This document shows, piece by piece, positions 22,923 to 35,334 of a DNA stretch of 64,000 bases. The stretch comes from Oidiodendron maius Zn (lineage: Eukaryota > Ascomycota > Leotiomycetes > Myxotrichaceae): the NCBI GenBank assembly GCA_000827325.1, contig KN832886.1:94925-158924 (forward strand), in the 5' to 3' direction. Under the pieces are notes generated by a model. That model did no database searches and had not been told where the DNA came from. It saw nothing but the letters and a program-made list of their open reading frames with translations. Within the stretch, counting starts at the first letter, position 1, and each line of letters begins with the position of its first letter. The position numbers and the translations under genes were made by a program.

Positions 22923-24713
22923 CTAGGCGCTTTCTCGAATAAAAGTATCCTTCAAGTGCACCCCTTGTCGTGACAGAGATTTAATCTTACCATCTCGCTC
23001 AACTTCAAACTCCAGATTTTGCCATGCGTCATGGCAGTCAATTGCTAACGCAGGGGATATTTCAGATGAGCATATTCTGAATTTATCTCCCTTCTTAACA
23101 AACTTTAATTGCGGACACGACTTCATTCTCGATTGCAGGGTAGCACGAAGTACCCCTACCGGATTTTCATCATTCTTGCCCTTCCAGTCACTAATGTGTA
23201 GATGCTGTCCATTCCTGGAACAGAAGTATTTGCCAGGCAGATCAGGACAAGCAGACGTTAGCGTGTCCGGTTGGATGTCAAGCTTCTCAAGTTCCCTTAA
23301 TTTAAGGGCATTTTCGTTGAATATTTGGCGGGTTATGTCAACATGGTGTGCTCTATATCGTTCGGCGGGAGTTAGCGTGCTGCGGCTTGGTAAGTAACTG
23401 CTAACTCTCCGATCGATAGCCGTTGGTAGCGGGAGGTCAAAGATTTCTCGCAGGCAGAGCTGAGATATGCGATCAGATGCATCGACAGGGCCGGACGTGT
23501 TTGTGAGTACGATGACAAATGTACGTTTGTGGGGTAGGAAATAAACTGTATTGGCCCAACCAGTAGCAGATCCTGCTAGATAGAATGCACTGATGTCTTT
23601 TTCACCGGACTTATTTCCAAGGACGTGAGTCTCGACTCTACTCTCAGGGGATATCAGTCGATTGAGAGAGTGGCTCCCTGGACCCTCTGAGTTCAAACTA
23701 GTGAGCAGGCCGCAAGGAGTGTATCCCGTCTTTTCATTGGAACTGCTCTTTCCATAGCCAAGAGACTTAGCGACATTTTTGTCGAACAACCCGATAGGCT
23801 TCCCATCCTTTGCCGCTATCAAGCCCTCAAAAAAGCGACCTAAATCAGTGGCGGATGTATAAGGACCTAGCCAAGCGATCTCGACTATATCGGATAAACC
23901 AAGTGTTGTATTCGGCTTAAAGATACGGCGACATCCATCGCTTGATACTACATGCGGCTGTCTTTGGCTTTCGTTTGAGTGCGAATATAGATCTCTAAGA
24001 CAGAGAAATGTACGGTTCATCTCGAAAGGTTCGAAAATGTACTCCTTTAGGAACTTGTTAAGGGAACCAGATGCTTTGTCGACAAGCAGAGCTAACAAGA
24101 TATAATTTGCATTGGAATATATTATCTGATCTTCTCCTTCCCGTTCTTGTTGGTGAGTATCATTGGCGTATTGGGATATTCTTTCAACGACGTCCTCAAG
24201 ACCTTGCAGCGGCGTTCCATCTGGAGCGATTAAGATGTGATTTAAGCCCCGAACTCCTTTGTGGTGAACAAGCAGTTGCAGCACACTTGGATCACCAGGT
24301 AGAGGCTGCATCCGATCTTGGACGCCGACAAGCTCGTTGAAGACCTCTGTGAAAGACCTATTCCAAGCGCCTCCTAGCTTGCGATACTTGGTTGATGTAC
24401 TTGGATCTAAGGAGAGTTTGTCGATTATTAGAATGAGACATGCGGCAATAAAGACTTTGAACAATGATGCGCATTGAAAAAGAAGGTCTTCATTGCATTG
24501 TGAATCGCGTTGTGGTCGGCCTGTAGGTGGCTTATGGTAGGTTGCGTGAGCTTTCTCGTGTTCGGCTCCGTAGTATACTGAGCATCGAGCAGTGTTCGAA
24601 ATATCCAGCATTTCAAGGATGCTAGGATCAAGAGCCTCAAGGGTCTGCTGGAAGGAAGACATAATCGAAGTACGAGGAAATACGCTGTATTGACGAGACC
24701 AGCGAAGCTGCAT
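22923..24713 (-). CDS. Serine beta-lactamase-like hydrolase (beta-lactamase/transpeptidase fold)
   Basis: A protein of 596 aa, intronless. It belongs to the class C beta-lactamase/penicillin-binding-protein-like superfamily (PF00144 type), which in fungi includes esterases, transesterases and peptidase-like enzymes. The nucleophile motif SxxK is CASLFKVF (Ser about 83, Lys about 86) and the second motif YxN-like is IIYSNANYILLALLVDKASG. A further family element is SATGWANTVYFLPHKRTFVIVLTN. The C-terminal 150 aa form a separate lipocalin-like or uncharacterised domain. There is no clear signal peptide, so it is probably cytosolic. An internal Met at residue 18 (MSSFQQTLEALD) may be the true start. 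The substrate is unknown. Confidence 0.85.
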   Translation of the reverse strand: MQLRWSRQYSVFPRTSIMSSFQQTLEALDPSILEMLDISNTARCSVYYGAEHEKAHATYHKPPTGRPQRDSQCNEDLLFQCASLFKVFIAACLILIIDKLSLDPSTSTKYRKLGGAWNRSFTEVFNELVGVQDRMQPLPGDPSVLQLLVHHKGVRGLNHILIAPDGTPLQGLEDVVERISQYANDTHQQEREGEDQIIYSNANYILLALLVDKASGSLNKFLKEYIFEPFEMNRTFLCLRDLYSHSNESQRQPHVVSSDGCRRIFKPNTTLGLSDIVEIAWLGPYTSATDLGRFFEGLIAAKDGKPIGLFDKNVAKSLGYGKSSSNEKTGYTPCGLLTSLNSEGPGSHSLNRLISPESRVETHVLGNKSGEKDISAFYLAGSATGWANTVYFLPHKRTFVIVLTNTSGPVDASDRISQLCLREIFDLPLPTAIDRRVSSYLPSRSTLTPAERYRAHHVDITRQIFNENALKLRELEKLDIQPDTLTSACPDLPGKYFCSRNGQHLHISDWKGKNDENPVGVLRATLQSRMKSCPQLKFVKKGDKFRICSSEISPALAIDCHDAWQNLEFEVERDGKIKSLSRQGVHLKDTFIRESA

Positions 24714-26394
24714 AGGACCAGATCATCAATAGGCTACTCCTGGAGTGGGTTCACATAGCAAGCGGGGTAAAGGAGAATTCAGGGACGTTACCGTCGTTAC
24801 AAGACTGGGCTTCAAGCCTGTGGGAAGATTTCTGTTCGTGTGTGCCCACTAGAAATGGAGGATATGGCTCGACCCGATGATGGAGCACCGCGAACTGCGT
24901 CTAGCACGATAGATTGTAGGAAACAGGAAAGCTGAAGGCATCGGGGGCTCCAAAGTACCCCTAAATGTCGACCCCGCCCTTACCTCATCCCGGGTCTAAT
25001 GACATCTAGATTGCGAAGTGTAGAGGTAGAGAACCTATCTCCGCAAACTAGTGCGTGAGTGGCAAAGCGTGTTTTGGATGCAAAGAGGCATTCCCACCCA
25101 TCTGCTAGCAAGTCGACCAACCCTCTACAACCAAAATAGGAGAGAATATATCAGGCTTCGGTATAGCATCCTCGCATGCAGTAGCAACCATTCTAGCCTC
25201 TTAAAGCTCTGTTTTATACAACTCTTTCCGCGTTCTAGCGTTAAAGGGGCTACCCCTTTTAGCAGCGGTAGGTTCCGATCTTCCGCAAGGCCATTACAAC
25301 GTCGAGAAATGCGGAAACACCCCATGAGCAGACAACCACAACATGCAGACGATAACAATCCTGACGCAGCACTGTGCTTGCTCTCTGATCATATTCGCGC
25401 ATATGACTATCGTCCAGGACTATGCTATGATGGAAGCTGATTTCGAATAGACGCCATTTCTCGCAGAAAGAAAGGCGGCCTTCAACTCTCCATCTTGGAA
25501 GCACTCGGCTCTCCATCGGAGCTCAATACAACGAGATACTTGTCTCGGAAGCACCAAGTACCCAGGAGGCGGGAATTAAAGGCACGAACTGTTATCGACA
25601 GACTTTCTGAGCCACTTGGAGCGAAAGACTGACCTCGCTTCAGGCTTCCGGCTCCCCATGTGAGACAGCCGATCTGCATCAACAATCGAACGAAAATAAG
25701 TCTGCAAACAGATGATCTGCGTTATTCAACGTCTTCACACAATGAGATACTGAAAGGAGACGGAAGTTGTAGCCAAGAAGCACAAAGATTTGGACAAGAG
25801 GTCGATGGCTAGGAAGAGCACCAAATTTGCGTGACGGACAGTCGCAGTTGGTGCGATGCTAGGATATGGCGTGTACGCCGACTAGCAAGAGATGTAGGCG
25901 GACAAGAGAACCGACATCTACAGATACTGCGAGATGAGAAGATCTCAAGGGTGGTCGTCGTTTAGATTCTGCCCGCCCGTCATGACTCTTGGCAGGATTT
26001 TCGACGACGAGATTTCCGAGATGAACAGCACGCAACATCATCTTGAGTGATCTATCGAACTTAGGATTAAAGAAATCGATCGAAGGAATCGCGGAAAATG
26101 ATTGTTGAGGCTGGAGCCGACTTGCCCGGGTTCCGGTTCGGCATCGGTAGCACAAAGATATCCCGAGCATGGCCCGGAGGCGCGCCTTGATCATCTGCCC
26201 CAATGAGCAAGGATCTTACGGAATCGACGAATAGCTCTCAAGTGGCGGACGGGATGGCATTTCAATAAAGCCAGGTCCATCTTTCCTTCAAATGAGCCCA
26301 CATGATCTGTATATTTAAAGAGAAGCTTACTCCTCCCCTTCCAGAGCATCGAAACATCGAGAACCTAACGAAACCGACCACGGAGAGCAAGATA
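24714..26394. other. Gene-free 1.7 kb region
   Basis: Frames on both strands (for example 25051-25440 plus, 25859-26203 minus) overlap each other, have no recognisable motif and look like chance. From about 26300 the sequence forms the leader of a small gene. Confidence 0.5.
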
Positions 26395-26625
26395 ATGTCA
26401 GGCTCTGCCGCCTCCAAGTCGAAAAGTGGCAAGGAGACATTCGACCCAGACTTCCAAGCGAAGGAATTCGACGAGAGCGATGATAATTGGTTTCAAGCGA
26501 GATTTGGCACGCAAAAGGATGACAAGACCGTGGCAGGCGCAACCGGCAAAGCCCCCAAGCGCGGAGCCAGTGGACAACAGAAGCCTACGAAGAAGACCGG
26601 TGTACGAAACAATTTATTCGTTTAA
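26395..26625 (+). CDS. Small charged hypothetical protein
   Basis: A 76-aa frame starting at ATG 26395 with a purine-rich leader. The composition is Lys/Ser/Asp-rich and disordered (SGSAASKSKSGKETFDPDF ... GKAPKRGASGQQKPTKKTG). The frame is open for 31 codons upstream. No family is recognised. It could equally be the first exon of a longer gene, since GTGTACG follows the ACCG at its end, but no partner exon is clear. Confidence 0.35.
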   Translation: MSGSAASKSKSGKETFDPDFQAKEFDESDDNWFQARFGTQKDDKTVAGATGKAPKRGASGQQKPTKKTGVRNNLFV

Positions 26626-28138
26626 TTGGAATGGGAGTCGACTGACAGAATCATCTAGGGATCCAAGTGTATCGCATCATGAGCAGCCGTACCGTCTATC
26701 GATTGCCTCCGTAACTGATGCGCCCTTTGCTAGTTCAAGTCAACGACAATCCTCTGAGGAAGGCTGACTCCCCAGGCAGCCAGCCAACTCAATGCTGCCT
26801 GGGCCATACAGGTGGTTGAGGGGAGTGTGAGTTCTCGGGTTGGAACGCGAAACGTGGCGAAACAGAATTGGGATTCGGAGGATAGGATCACTTGAGGTTC
26901 GATGTAGTACAGTTGCCCACAAATCCTAGAACGCACCCCACGACCCAAATTTGATCATCAGTGCACAAGGGGTCGATTGGACCAGGAAGACCATTCCGCC
27001 CGGTCCGAGGCGAAGGTGGCAGGGCCATGTCATGCTGGGGTTGGTGATGCGAGGAAAAAGAAATGAGGAAGGCCCGCACCCCCCACGCGAACAGTGCCCG
27101 CCGTCACACTGATTTGCAGAAGGCTGGAGGTGATTATCCTTACCTGACCAAGTTATGTTTGAAGCTCCCTGCAGCAGACAGCTCGGAAGCTTCGGGTGGC
27201 GCGGAAGGCAGCGAAATCTGAGATTCGCTACACAAGCAAGGTTGCTGGGTAAGAATTATGGGCGATGGGGAATCATTATTTTCTCTCTTATGAATCTTAT
27301 TCCGTAAGTAAGCCTGCCCTTCTTGCTCAGGCGCTAATCGCTCTCGGCTTCCAGAATACCCTGAGCAAGATTTATCAGGCGTTCTGACTTCGCTCGCTTT
27401 TCAGCCAGCCACACTTGATCTGATCGAGTATGCCCTCGAAGCCTAGTAGCGGACTGTGGCGGTGTGATAGGTCGGCGGTCTCGGCGACGAAGTGGGGTGA
27501 TATGTGATAGAGATCGCCGTCATTGATATCGCTCTTGTCTATGATTAACATTGTTATAGCTCCATTAATGGACTCCTCATCATTGTAGCCGCACGCCGAT
27601 CTGCCATTGTCAGCACTATTAGTAGCTGTTGGCAGTGAATCATTCAAAAGCAGGGCAGGATCGCAGCACGAATTCAACTGCCCATTAACTGCCAGAGCTT
27701 AGATCTTCACGATCTGTCCAGCTTGTGTGCAGGTGCATCCCGAAAGCAAAAAATTATTGAGTTAAAAAACAAAAGAATGCTTGATGGGGGAAAGAGTCAG
27801 GTGGTCAACATCCATATTCTTAACTTTGTGGCATTTACTGGCGTTTCAGGGTTGACGCTGTCGCCGTGTCCAAGGAAGGGAATCGAGATAGGAGAGAGTT
27901 CTCTTAGCTCAATAAGGTACGTGGTATGTACAAGAGAAGGATCTTGCGGTTGGTGTTGTATGGGATGTGATGATTAAGGTTACTCGAAAGGGTCTCACTG
28001 GGTGTGCATTCTGTGAGACGAATCTTGCTGATACCTTGTAAGTACAATACCCAACTTTGTGTTGGAGGCTCTCAATGACAGTTGCTCAGCTTGCGGCCTT
28101 GTAATTATGTCTTTTGCTCAATCTGTATCACACTATGA
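26626..28138. other. Gene-poor stretch
   Basis: Contains only weak frames. One on the minus strand (27677-27375, containing GYNDEESINGAITMLIID) has protein-like composition but no start, family or splice context that I can defend. Confidence 0.4.
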
Positions 28139-28624
28139 ATGGTCCAGGACACAATTACCACAAGTGCCTTCTGTGAAGTTAAGGTGGACAGGAGTATCGT
28201 ATTTAGCGCGCCAGCAGCAATCAATTCCAAGAATACATTTGCTGCTGTATCATCCCAAGATTTTGTAAATTTGTCACTCACTACACGAGCTTTGTCCTTG
28301 ATCTGCTGGATGCTGACCCGCTCAACTCAGATAATTCAACCATACCAACTTGCCGATATCCTCACCCGCCTCACAGCCTGGGGAAAATTCCGCTTCCGCA
28401 CCGAAACCATAGAAGAAACCTTCCAAGAGGCCATCAGGGCTGCCGAAGGATTCACGGGTAGGCGGTATAAAACGAACGTCTACCCCTTCGACTTCATCCT
28501 CGCCAACCTCTCGCGTCTTCCTATGGACCTCTTGAAGAGTGAAAAGTATCTTCCTCTCCTGGCCGATGGGCTTTACGAAGCCGGCATGGCAGAGACAGGG
28601 TACTTACTGTCGACCGTATCCTGA
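28139..28624 (+). pseudogene. Protein-like fragment of unknown family
   Basis: The 3' half of this frame (about 28330-28624) reads like real protein (ADILTRLTAWGKFRFRTETI; NVYPFDFILANLSRLPMDLL). Its local GC is higher than its surroundings, while the 5' half does not. It ends just before the convergent transcription-factor gene. I do not recognise the family. It is best read as the remnant of a gene or a terminal exon whose other exons are lost. Confidence 0.25.
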
Positions 28625-28837
28625 AAATATGTCCTACAGCACGCGAACTTGACTCTTTGATTCCCGGCAGGGTAGGCGAGATTCTGTCTCATGCTTGTGC
28701 GCCGTATTTTAAATGCGAGCAGCAAACTTTAACTCTGCTTGAGTGGGCGTGTGCGGAGGGACATACAATTGTTATATAGATTTATGATGCTAAGACAATA
28801 GGAGGTAATGATACTATTAACAGATTTATATTATCCT

Positions 28838-30562
28838 CTAGACATTTTCTCCAGTTATTGAAGCATCAAAACCAAAGCTAGTCCACCTAACCCACTCGTT
28901 TATATACTCTATTCCACCGTTCTCTTTCAACTTTACATAGCTTAAATTTGCTCTTCTTTGCTCAAGGTCGAGCTTCACTTCTACTCCAAGAACTCTCTTA
29001 CGCCTTAAGACATCCGCTGCAATCACTTCTATACCATTAATTCCACCCTCCTCAATCTGCACCACCCGTTCTGCCACTTTTGCTGCCAAAAAGCTATTCC
29101 AAACACCCTCTTGTCTCCATTGCGAACGTAACAAAGAAATCGCCTGCCTCCTTACTTCTCCATCTCGGCACTTAACAGCAACAAAAAATAGTGGTAGGAT
29201 GACCTCAGTGTCCAGCATAAACACAGGCTGCCTCCGTATTTTCGTTAAGTTAAGAAGTTCTTTTGCATATCCGAGCATAGCTCTGAACTCCTGGATGTAG
29301 CTGTCCCACATCATCTCATCGCTTCTGGCGCGGACAAAGCCAATGTTGTAATTGACCCCAGTTAAAATGTGGTGGAGTTTTAAGAATTGAATCTTCCTTC
29401 GATCAGCCTCGCTTACAAAATTTTTCCGATCGTCGAGAAGGCCATCAAAAGCCGATGACCATTGCGTTAACCTGATGGCCGAAGAGTTGCGGATTAAGTC
29501 TAAGGATAGCTTCGTCTCTGCATGGGTGGGTAACGGAGGGTCGGCAATGGAAGACGGAGGAGGGAGAGATTGTATTGCTTGCGTTGCACATGTGCGGATG
29601 CAGTCCAGCCCATCGCTAGCTGCTTCAAAGCTTTGGAAGGAAATTGGGATTTTTGCATCATAGGTTGAGCTGGTAGTTGATAAGTTCGCGCAGAGAAGAT
29701 GGCGCGGTCGGCCATTTGATATCTGACTAGCCTGTGCATCGAGACGAGAAAACATTTGCTTTAATAGAGTGAGTGGGATGTAAGGGATAGCGGGGATGGA
29801 TAGGGAAGTATTGGACTGGCAGGATAGAAGTTCGGAGACGATCTTCACGCCGCCGTCAATGTGGGATAGTGCTGCGCTATGGTAGCCTCGGAGGATCTGA
29901 AGATTAGGTCAGGTGATGCACACCAGTAGTTGGAATTGAACTACCTCGAAGCATATAAAAAGGATACAGGTCATCAATGCCACGTCCGCTGCCTGTTTTC
30001 CTCGGTCCCGGACCGGCATCAGAACGAATCCAATTGCCTTCACATATTGCTTCACGGCGAATACATCATCTTCTCTTTTCATACTTATATGCCTTTGCTC
30101 GAAATTTTGATGCAGAGATCCCAATGCGACCACTGCATGCCATACTGCTGGCTCATGATGTGTGGCTTGCAGTAACAGTTGATCCCAGAACGCGGAGTCA
30201 AATGAGCCAGAGAGTTGTGCCACGGTGCGGCGGCAGAAGTAATCGAAGCACCGGCGCTCTTGGTCTGTCCCGAGGAGGGTATGCACACCCGAAGTTGTGA
30301 GTAAGGTGGAAAAGTACTTCAATTCGTGGCCAGCAGGAGAAGAGTTTACGTAACCATCACAGATTCGACGCCCTCTCGTGCATTGCCCGCAGTTGGGCTG
30401 CTCCTCATCGCACTTTATGCGGCGGATTCTGCGGGAACACTCAGTCATTAGGTTTTTATAAAACAGGAGAGTAATTTTAGACCTGCAGGTGTTACAACCA
30501 CTCGTGGTTTTCGGTTTGAACTTTCTTTTACGCTGTCGTAGAGCTGTAATTCGTGAGGACAT
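28838..30562 (-). CDS. Zn2Cys6 fungal transcription factor
   Basis: Deduced exons are 30562-30483, 30428-29945 and 29896-28838; introns are 54 and 48 bp, phases close, giving 540 aa. Splicing the first intron, which sits inside the cluster, restores SGCNTCRIRRIKCDEEQPNC followed by GQCTRGRRICDGY: Cys spacing C-x2-C-x6-C-x6-C-x2-C-x6-C, the binuclear zinc cluster. A basic N-terminus (RQRKRKFKPKTT) precedes it. The rest fits the fungal-specific regulator type with helices around FDYFCRRTVAQLSGSF and VWHAVVALGSLHQNF. It is nuclear. It is divergent from a secretory lipase gene but separated by a dispersed repeat, so control of the lipase is only a possibility. It lies 14 kb from the PKS cluster, too far to assume a link. 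Confidence 0.88.
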
Positions 30563-30719
30563 CTGTGCTGGGTTCTTAGGTGTATTCGGAGCGTGCCTGC
30601 TCCTCCTTCGAACTCTGTTGTGGTACCTGGCTGCATTCGTGATTTATTATACGAGTCGCACGGTTGCTCATCAAATATCAGATTCAGACTACGCGTCGTC
30701 TGCTCGCATGCGGACTTCG

Positions 30720-31010
30720 GTCATTGGACTGTTCGTTTAAAGCCCCACTTTTCCGACTATGGCCTCAAGACTTGGTACTTGAGGTACAATCCAGGTGAAC
30801 TCTCTGTTCTATACATATGAAGTATTATTCTTACACCGCTAACGTCATCTGGAGCACTGCTAATTTAAACAATTAAATGAGAGGGAATCCTGCACTGCGT
30901 CGGCTAACTTATTATAGGAAGCCGCCCCTCTTTACCGGAGTACAAATAGGCCTCCTTTTCACTGTGGAAAGGGACGTGATGCAATATTGGCCATATGGTT
31001 TTCAAGAGGT
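30720..31010. repeat. Dispersed repeat, copy A (pairs with 44200-44465)
   Basis: About 290 bp, AT-rich and non-coding. It aligns collinearly with 44200-44465 through blocks such as GTTTAAA, ACTTTTCCG, GGTGAACTC, CTGCACTGCGTCGG and ATATTG-CCATATGG. Differences are mostly transitions with small indels. No clear terminal inverted repeats or target duplications were found by eye. The class is unknown (MITE-like or solo terminal repeat both possible). Confidence 0.65.
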
Positions 31011-31191
31011 ACACTGGTCTAAAGCAGCTATTAACATATCTTTCATCATTCTAGGCTGTCCTGTTCGATCAATTTTGGCCTACTTATGAGCTGCAATACA
31101 CAAATCAATATCTCGTTGGTTTCCCTGCGTCGCACTGTCACAAACTGAACTGGGAAAGTAGTAAACGACTCTGAGGGCAGCTCTCGACACA

Positions 31192-32564
31192 ATGGTCATA
31201 ATAGTTGCCTCGCACGCTCTACTGCCCTTGAGCTTTTTGCTATGGTCGACCTTCGCCATGGCTCCCACGAGAGAGGCCAACACAAACTTGGTCGTTTCAG
31301 CAGCTGCTGTACCCCCTTTACCTCCGAGCAGAGACCCATTTTATACTGCACCCATTGGATACGAAAGTGCAGCTCCAGGTGCGGTGCTTAGGGTGCGCAC
31401 AGCATTAGGATTAGCAAAAGGTATTGCCAATTGCTCTGCCGCCTACAATATTCTTTACAGAACGACCGATAGTAACTATAAGCCTTCCTGGGCTGTCACT
31501 ACACTTCTCATTCCACATCCAATGACAGAAAACGTTACAGAGGGTAGCACAGCTGTATCTCCCGGCTCGATCCTCCTATCATATCAAGTATCCTGTAAGT
31601 GTCAGTATTCTGCTTGCATGTCATAACTAACCTGCCCGTAGATGATAGCGCTAGTGTTGACATGAGCCCAAGTTATACTTTCTATAACCAGTCAATTGTT
31701 GACCCCCCAATCCCAATGGCCCTAGGTCTGGGCTGGTTTGTTAACTTACCCGACTACGAAGGTCCGCTGGCTTCGTTCTCCGCTGGCGTGCAATCCGGCC
31801 ACGCAACAATCGATTCTCTCCGCGCAGTTCTTGGGCGAGGCTTTGGGCTTAATAACAACACCAAGTATGCGCTATTCGGTTACTCGGGTGGGGCTCTAGC
31901 CAGTGAGTGGGCTGCAGAACTGCAAGTACAATACGCGCCGGAGCTGAGCATCGCGGGCGTTGCAATTGGCGGCTTGACGCCTAATGGTACAAGCGTTCTG
32001 GAGGCAATCAATAATTCACCCTTCATGGAGACAGCCGTGAATGGGCTCCTTGGTATGGCGAGTCAAGATGCCACCTTTGAGCAATATTTGATAAGTCAGC
32101 TTAAAACCTCTGGAACTTACAACGCAACCACTTTCCTTGCTGCGCGCAAGCAAAACACGACGATCGATCAACGCGTTTTCGCCGACCAGAACATCTTTGA
32201 CTATTTCATTTCTGGCAACTCCTTCACTCAAACCCCTCTGGTACAATCGGTGATTAATCGCGATGGCATCATGGGCTACCACGGCGTACCTGCTATGCCC
32301 GTATTTGTGTACAAAGCTATCCATGACGAGTTTTCACCGGTAGCAGATACTGACGCCTTGATTGAGCGGTACTGTGCTATGGGTGCCAACATCTTGTACC
32401 AACGAAATACGGTAGGCGGGCATTTGGCGGAATACGTCAATGGAGAAGAGAGTGCTTTTGCATTCCTAAGCGCTATTCTTGACGGTAGCTACGCTATGAA
32501 ATACCAGGCCATGGGGTGCACGATTCAGAATGTCACTGTGGCAATTGATCCATCGCCGCAATAA
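31192..32564 (+). CDS. Secretory lipase
   Basis: Exons are 31192-31594 and 31642-32564; the intron is 47 bp, phases close, giving 441 aa. The N-terminus is a signal peptide (hydrophobic core LLPLSFLLWSTFAMA). The protein follows the fungal/bacterial secretory triacylglycerol lipase (LIP, PF03583) plan. GYSGG carries the nucleophile Ser at about 216, with Asp likely in AIHDEFSP and His in VGGHLAEY near the C-terminus. Many NxS/T sites support secretion. The predicted role is extracellular hydrolysis of long-chain acylglycerols. It is divergent from the Zn2Cys6 factor. Confidence 0.9.
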
Positions 32565-33620
32565 AATGGCTCTATGGGAAGGAAGTAACGCGAGAAGATA
32601 ACATGGAGTCTAAAATTGACAGCAGCTGGAATCAGCTGGTATCCTACGCGAACATATTATTTCAAACTTAAGTAAAAGTAGCCAATTAAAAGCGATCTAC
32701 AATTTACCCATAAATACAAATTGAGTTAAGTTATTTGAACTTCAGTCTCTATAAGAAGTTAAATATTAGGAAAGAAAGTAGAGTAGCCAAGAGCTTCTCC
32801 TCCTTAATGCGTAGAAGTTTCAATATTGGCCCTCGAGCAAGATTACACTTATATCTTAGAATATCTAATCAAAATTGCCCTTCAATTTGAAATTGCTTAT
32901 GTCCACTAGCACGTACCATCGGTACAAACAGTTTCACGACACCATGTTGGACAGTGACGGAAGTTGAGATGTAGGGGACTCACGCTCCGAGAGAATACAT
33001 CGATGTAAACTAAGACGCTAGATTTGAAAGTGGACCCTCTAGACGTTCCGAAAGAGAAGACTTCTTATTCAGGATGGTTATTCCAAATGACGCCGCTGTT
33101 AGTGTCTCATTGTTATACACTTAGTGTTAGGTACGATTAGTTTATTTTTATTTTTCTTAGGGTTATGAAACTAGGACGGTTTACATCCGCCGTAGCCTGG
33201 GCAAGTCGAAAAGATTCTCATTTAGTAGCCATAATGAGAAGCTATGTAGGAGCGAAATATGTGTCTTCTCGCTGTGATGACAAGGCTGACCAGAATTTGT
33301 TCCTGACCCTGACCTTTAAAAACGCCCGACAACAACCCGAAACTCTCCCACCAATCATACAAACGGTGTCGGATGGCGATGGCCTGGCCATAAGCCAATC
33401 TGTGCATAAGTGAGGAGGCATTAGTCTCTAGGCTTGATTGTTTGCAGTTTGAAGAGTGATTCTCTACCCCTGTGCTGTCGCCGCTGTGATCGAGCGCGTC
33501 GTTGTTCTGTAGCATCTTCGTGCGGTGTTCTGTCTTTTTCTACCTATGGTCGCATTGTCGGCTCTACGGCATCGATGTGGAATTGGGAAAAGGAATTTGT
33601 CCGTAGAGACGTTGTGGTCC
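32565..33620. other. Intergenic region
   Basis: AT-rich in 32640-32900. Frames at 33165-33413 and 33434-33640 (plus) and 33222-33515 (minus) overlap and have no family features. No gene is called. Confidence 0.5.
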
Positions 33621-33621
33621 C

Positions 33622-33966
33622 AGAACAGCTGGTTGTTTGACCTGAATCCTCACCGGAATGAAATCTGGTTTTGTTCGGAAAGGTAAGCAGGGCCGCTTTA
33701 TCGGCTATACTGGATGAACTAAGGTAAGCTAGGGTAAAGCAAGGGTAAAGCTTGGGTGAAGCAGGTGAGCAATAGCTAGAAACAGTAGAGTTAAGTTAGT
33801 ATAAGCATATAAGATGCTACTTTAGTATCTAATGGGGGCTAGTCTTAGCTCCTTTATAGCCTAGTTATGCTTTCCCCATCTTTATACCTAGATCCCACTT
33901 TAGCTCCCTTATAACTAAGATTTCCTCTATAACTAATTTTGGATTTAAAGCGGGTGGTTGATTAAG
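33622..33966. repeat. Dispersed repeat, RIP-altered copy (pairs with 38672-38992)
   Basis: About 340 bp sharing, in order, CAGCTGGTTGTTTG, TGTTCGGAAAGGT, GCAGGGCCGCTTTATCGGC, TTTAGTATCTAA and ACTAATTTTGGAT with the copy near 38.7 kb. Relative to that copy, repeated GGTGAGC strings here read GGTAAGC or GGTAAAGC, an overall excess of C:G to T:A changes in CpA context as produced by repeat-induced point mutation. It is non-coding and of unknown class (MITE or solo terminal repeat). Confidence 0.75.
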
Positions 33967-35334
33967 TTCTACCTCATCGGCAGCTCCCTAAAATAGATAC
34001 TCTAGTGCACGTTAGGGTCTGTAGAGTCCAGCTTTATACAAATCTCAGTAGAAGTGAACCGAACAGGAGAAAAGGTTTAGGCCCATTTGAAACGCGCAAA
34101 CCCTCCACGCTAAGATTCAACGGTGGTCCGTTTGAGACAGTCTTTGCTTGGCGACGGAACGGATACAATGACATATGCGAAGCGACTTAACGAGCATAGC
34201 CTTGAGTAACAAGTGGAAATGATAGGAAACGCCTCGCTTGACGTGAGCACAGCGTGATGCAGAAGGAACTTAGTCTCGTACTAATGCAAGGCCAGGAAGT
34301 CGTTGTTTATAGTTTGAAGGCTGCTGGCATGGGTGGTGGAAACTAATCTACAAACAGGACGATGACAACTACTAATGGTATTAGGGGTACTTTTGGCATC
34401 TCAATGGTATTGTAGTTAGTATTGTGGATTACTGCTGTTACGCCGTTCCTGTTAGTAGTCTCGAAATAGCGCAGAGGTAGGAACTGCAGCAAAATACGAA
34501 TATAACCCAAATAGTTCCACCCCATAGCCTTCCGTATTAACGTGGAGCCTAGTCTACATACAGTAGAGGTCAGAAGTTTTGGACAGGCGTGTAGATTATT
34601 GGGCAATTGTTGAGTTTTCTAGCGGCCCCACAATCTTTACTCCTAAATTGATCGTACTCTTTCTACCAGAATACCAAATAAGTCACTCTGTGGACTTGCT
34701 CTGTTATATAGCTCGTAACCATCATTCTCTCCAAGTACTGTGCAATTGCTCTCACATGACTTTTATTCAAGGGTTATGTTGTGTTCGATGTGGAGGTCGC
34801 AAGGACGGCACACGAAAGCAAGGCTGAAACAACAGAAGCCCAAAGATAACTTCTAGCGTCAAAGCGCACGACACGATCTCGGCCCCATCCCGCTAATACG
34901 CCGCGGTCGGATCAGGGGCGGAATACGGAGCATGGAAGGACGGGAACTGTGGCGCCAAGCTGACACAAGGAAGTACTCACAGCTGTAAGAGTAGTGGGGG
35001 AAAAACTTCTCCTGCCTAGTATGTGCTAGACTGATTACGTGTAAATAAGCCCGCTTACCCCAATACGTATACTGTTTTGAGCAGACGGGATATCGTGATA
35101 CTAATGCAAGAGTAGCGAGACCGGAAGCCTGGGGAAGCTCTGTGCGGGGAAGGCCCCTTTCTTGCCACCTATTTGCAATTTGATTGTCTGTTCCTAATAA
35201 CTTGTTCCAGAGATTCCACAAGTTGTTCGCCTTCACACCCCTCTCCTTTGCTATTTTCTATTCTCTATCATGACTTTACCAACCTGATCTCGACTCTCCT
35301 TCACACAGCAAGTTATCGGAGCCTTGATGCCAAG
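33967..35334. other. Intergenic region upstream of the rhodopsin-like gene
   Basis: No supported gene. Frames on the two strands overlap and lack family features. The final ~150 bp (35190-35334) are CT-rich, typical of a fungal promoter/leader. Confidence 0.5.

Noticed and set aside
25051-26203. Several 75-130 codon frames on both strands
   Set aside because: They overlap each other on both strands and none has splice context or family features. They look like chance frames in a moderately GC-rich spacer.
28838-30562. Zn2Cys6 factor as the pathway regulator of the polyketide cluster
   Set aside because: It is 14 kb from the ligase with unrelated genes between. Nothing in the sequence supports the link beyond its being the nearest zinc-cluster factor.
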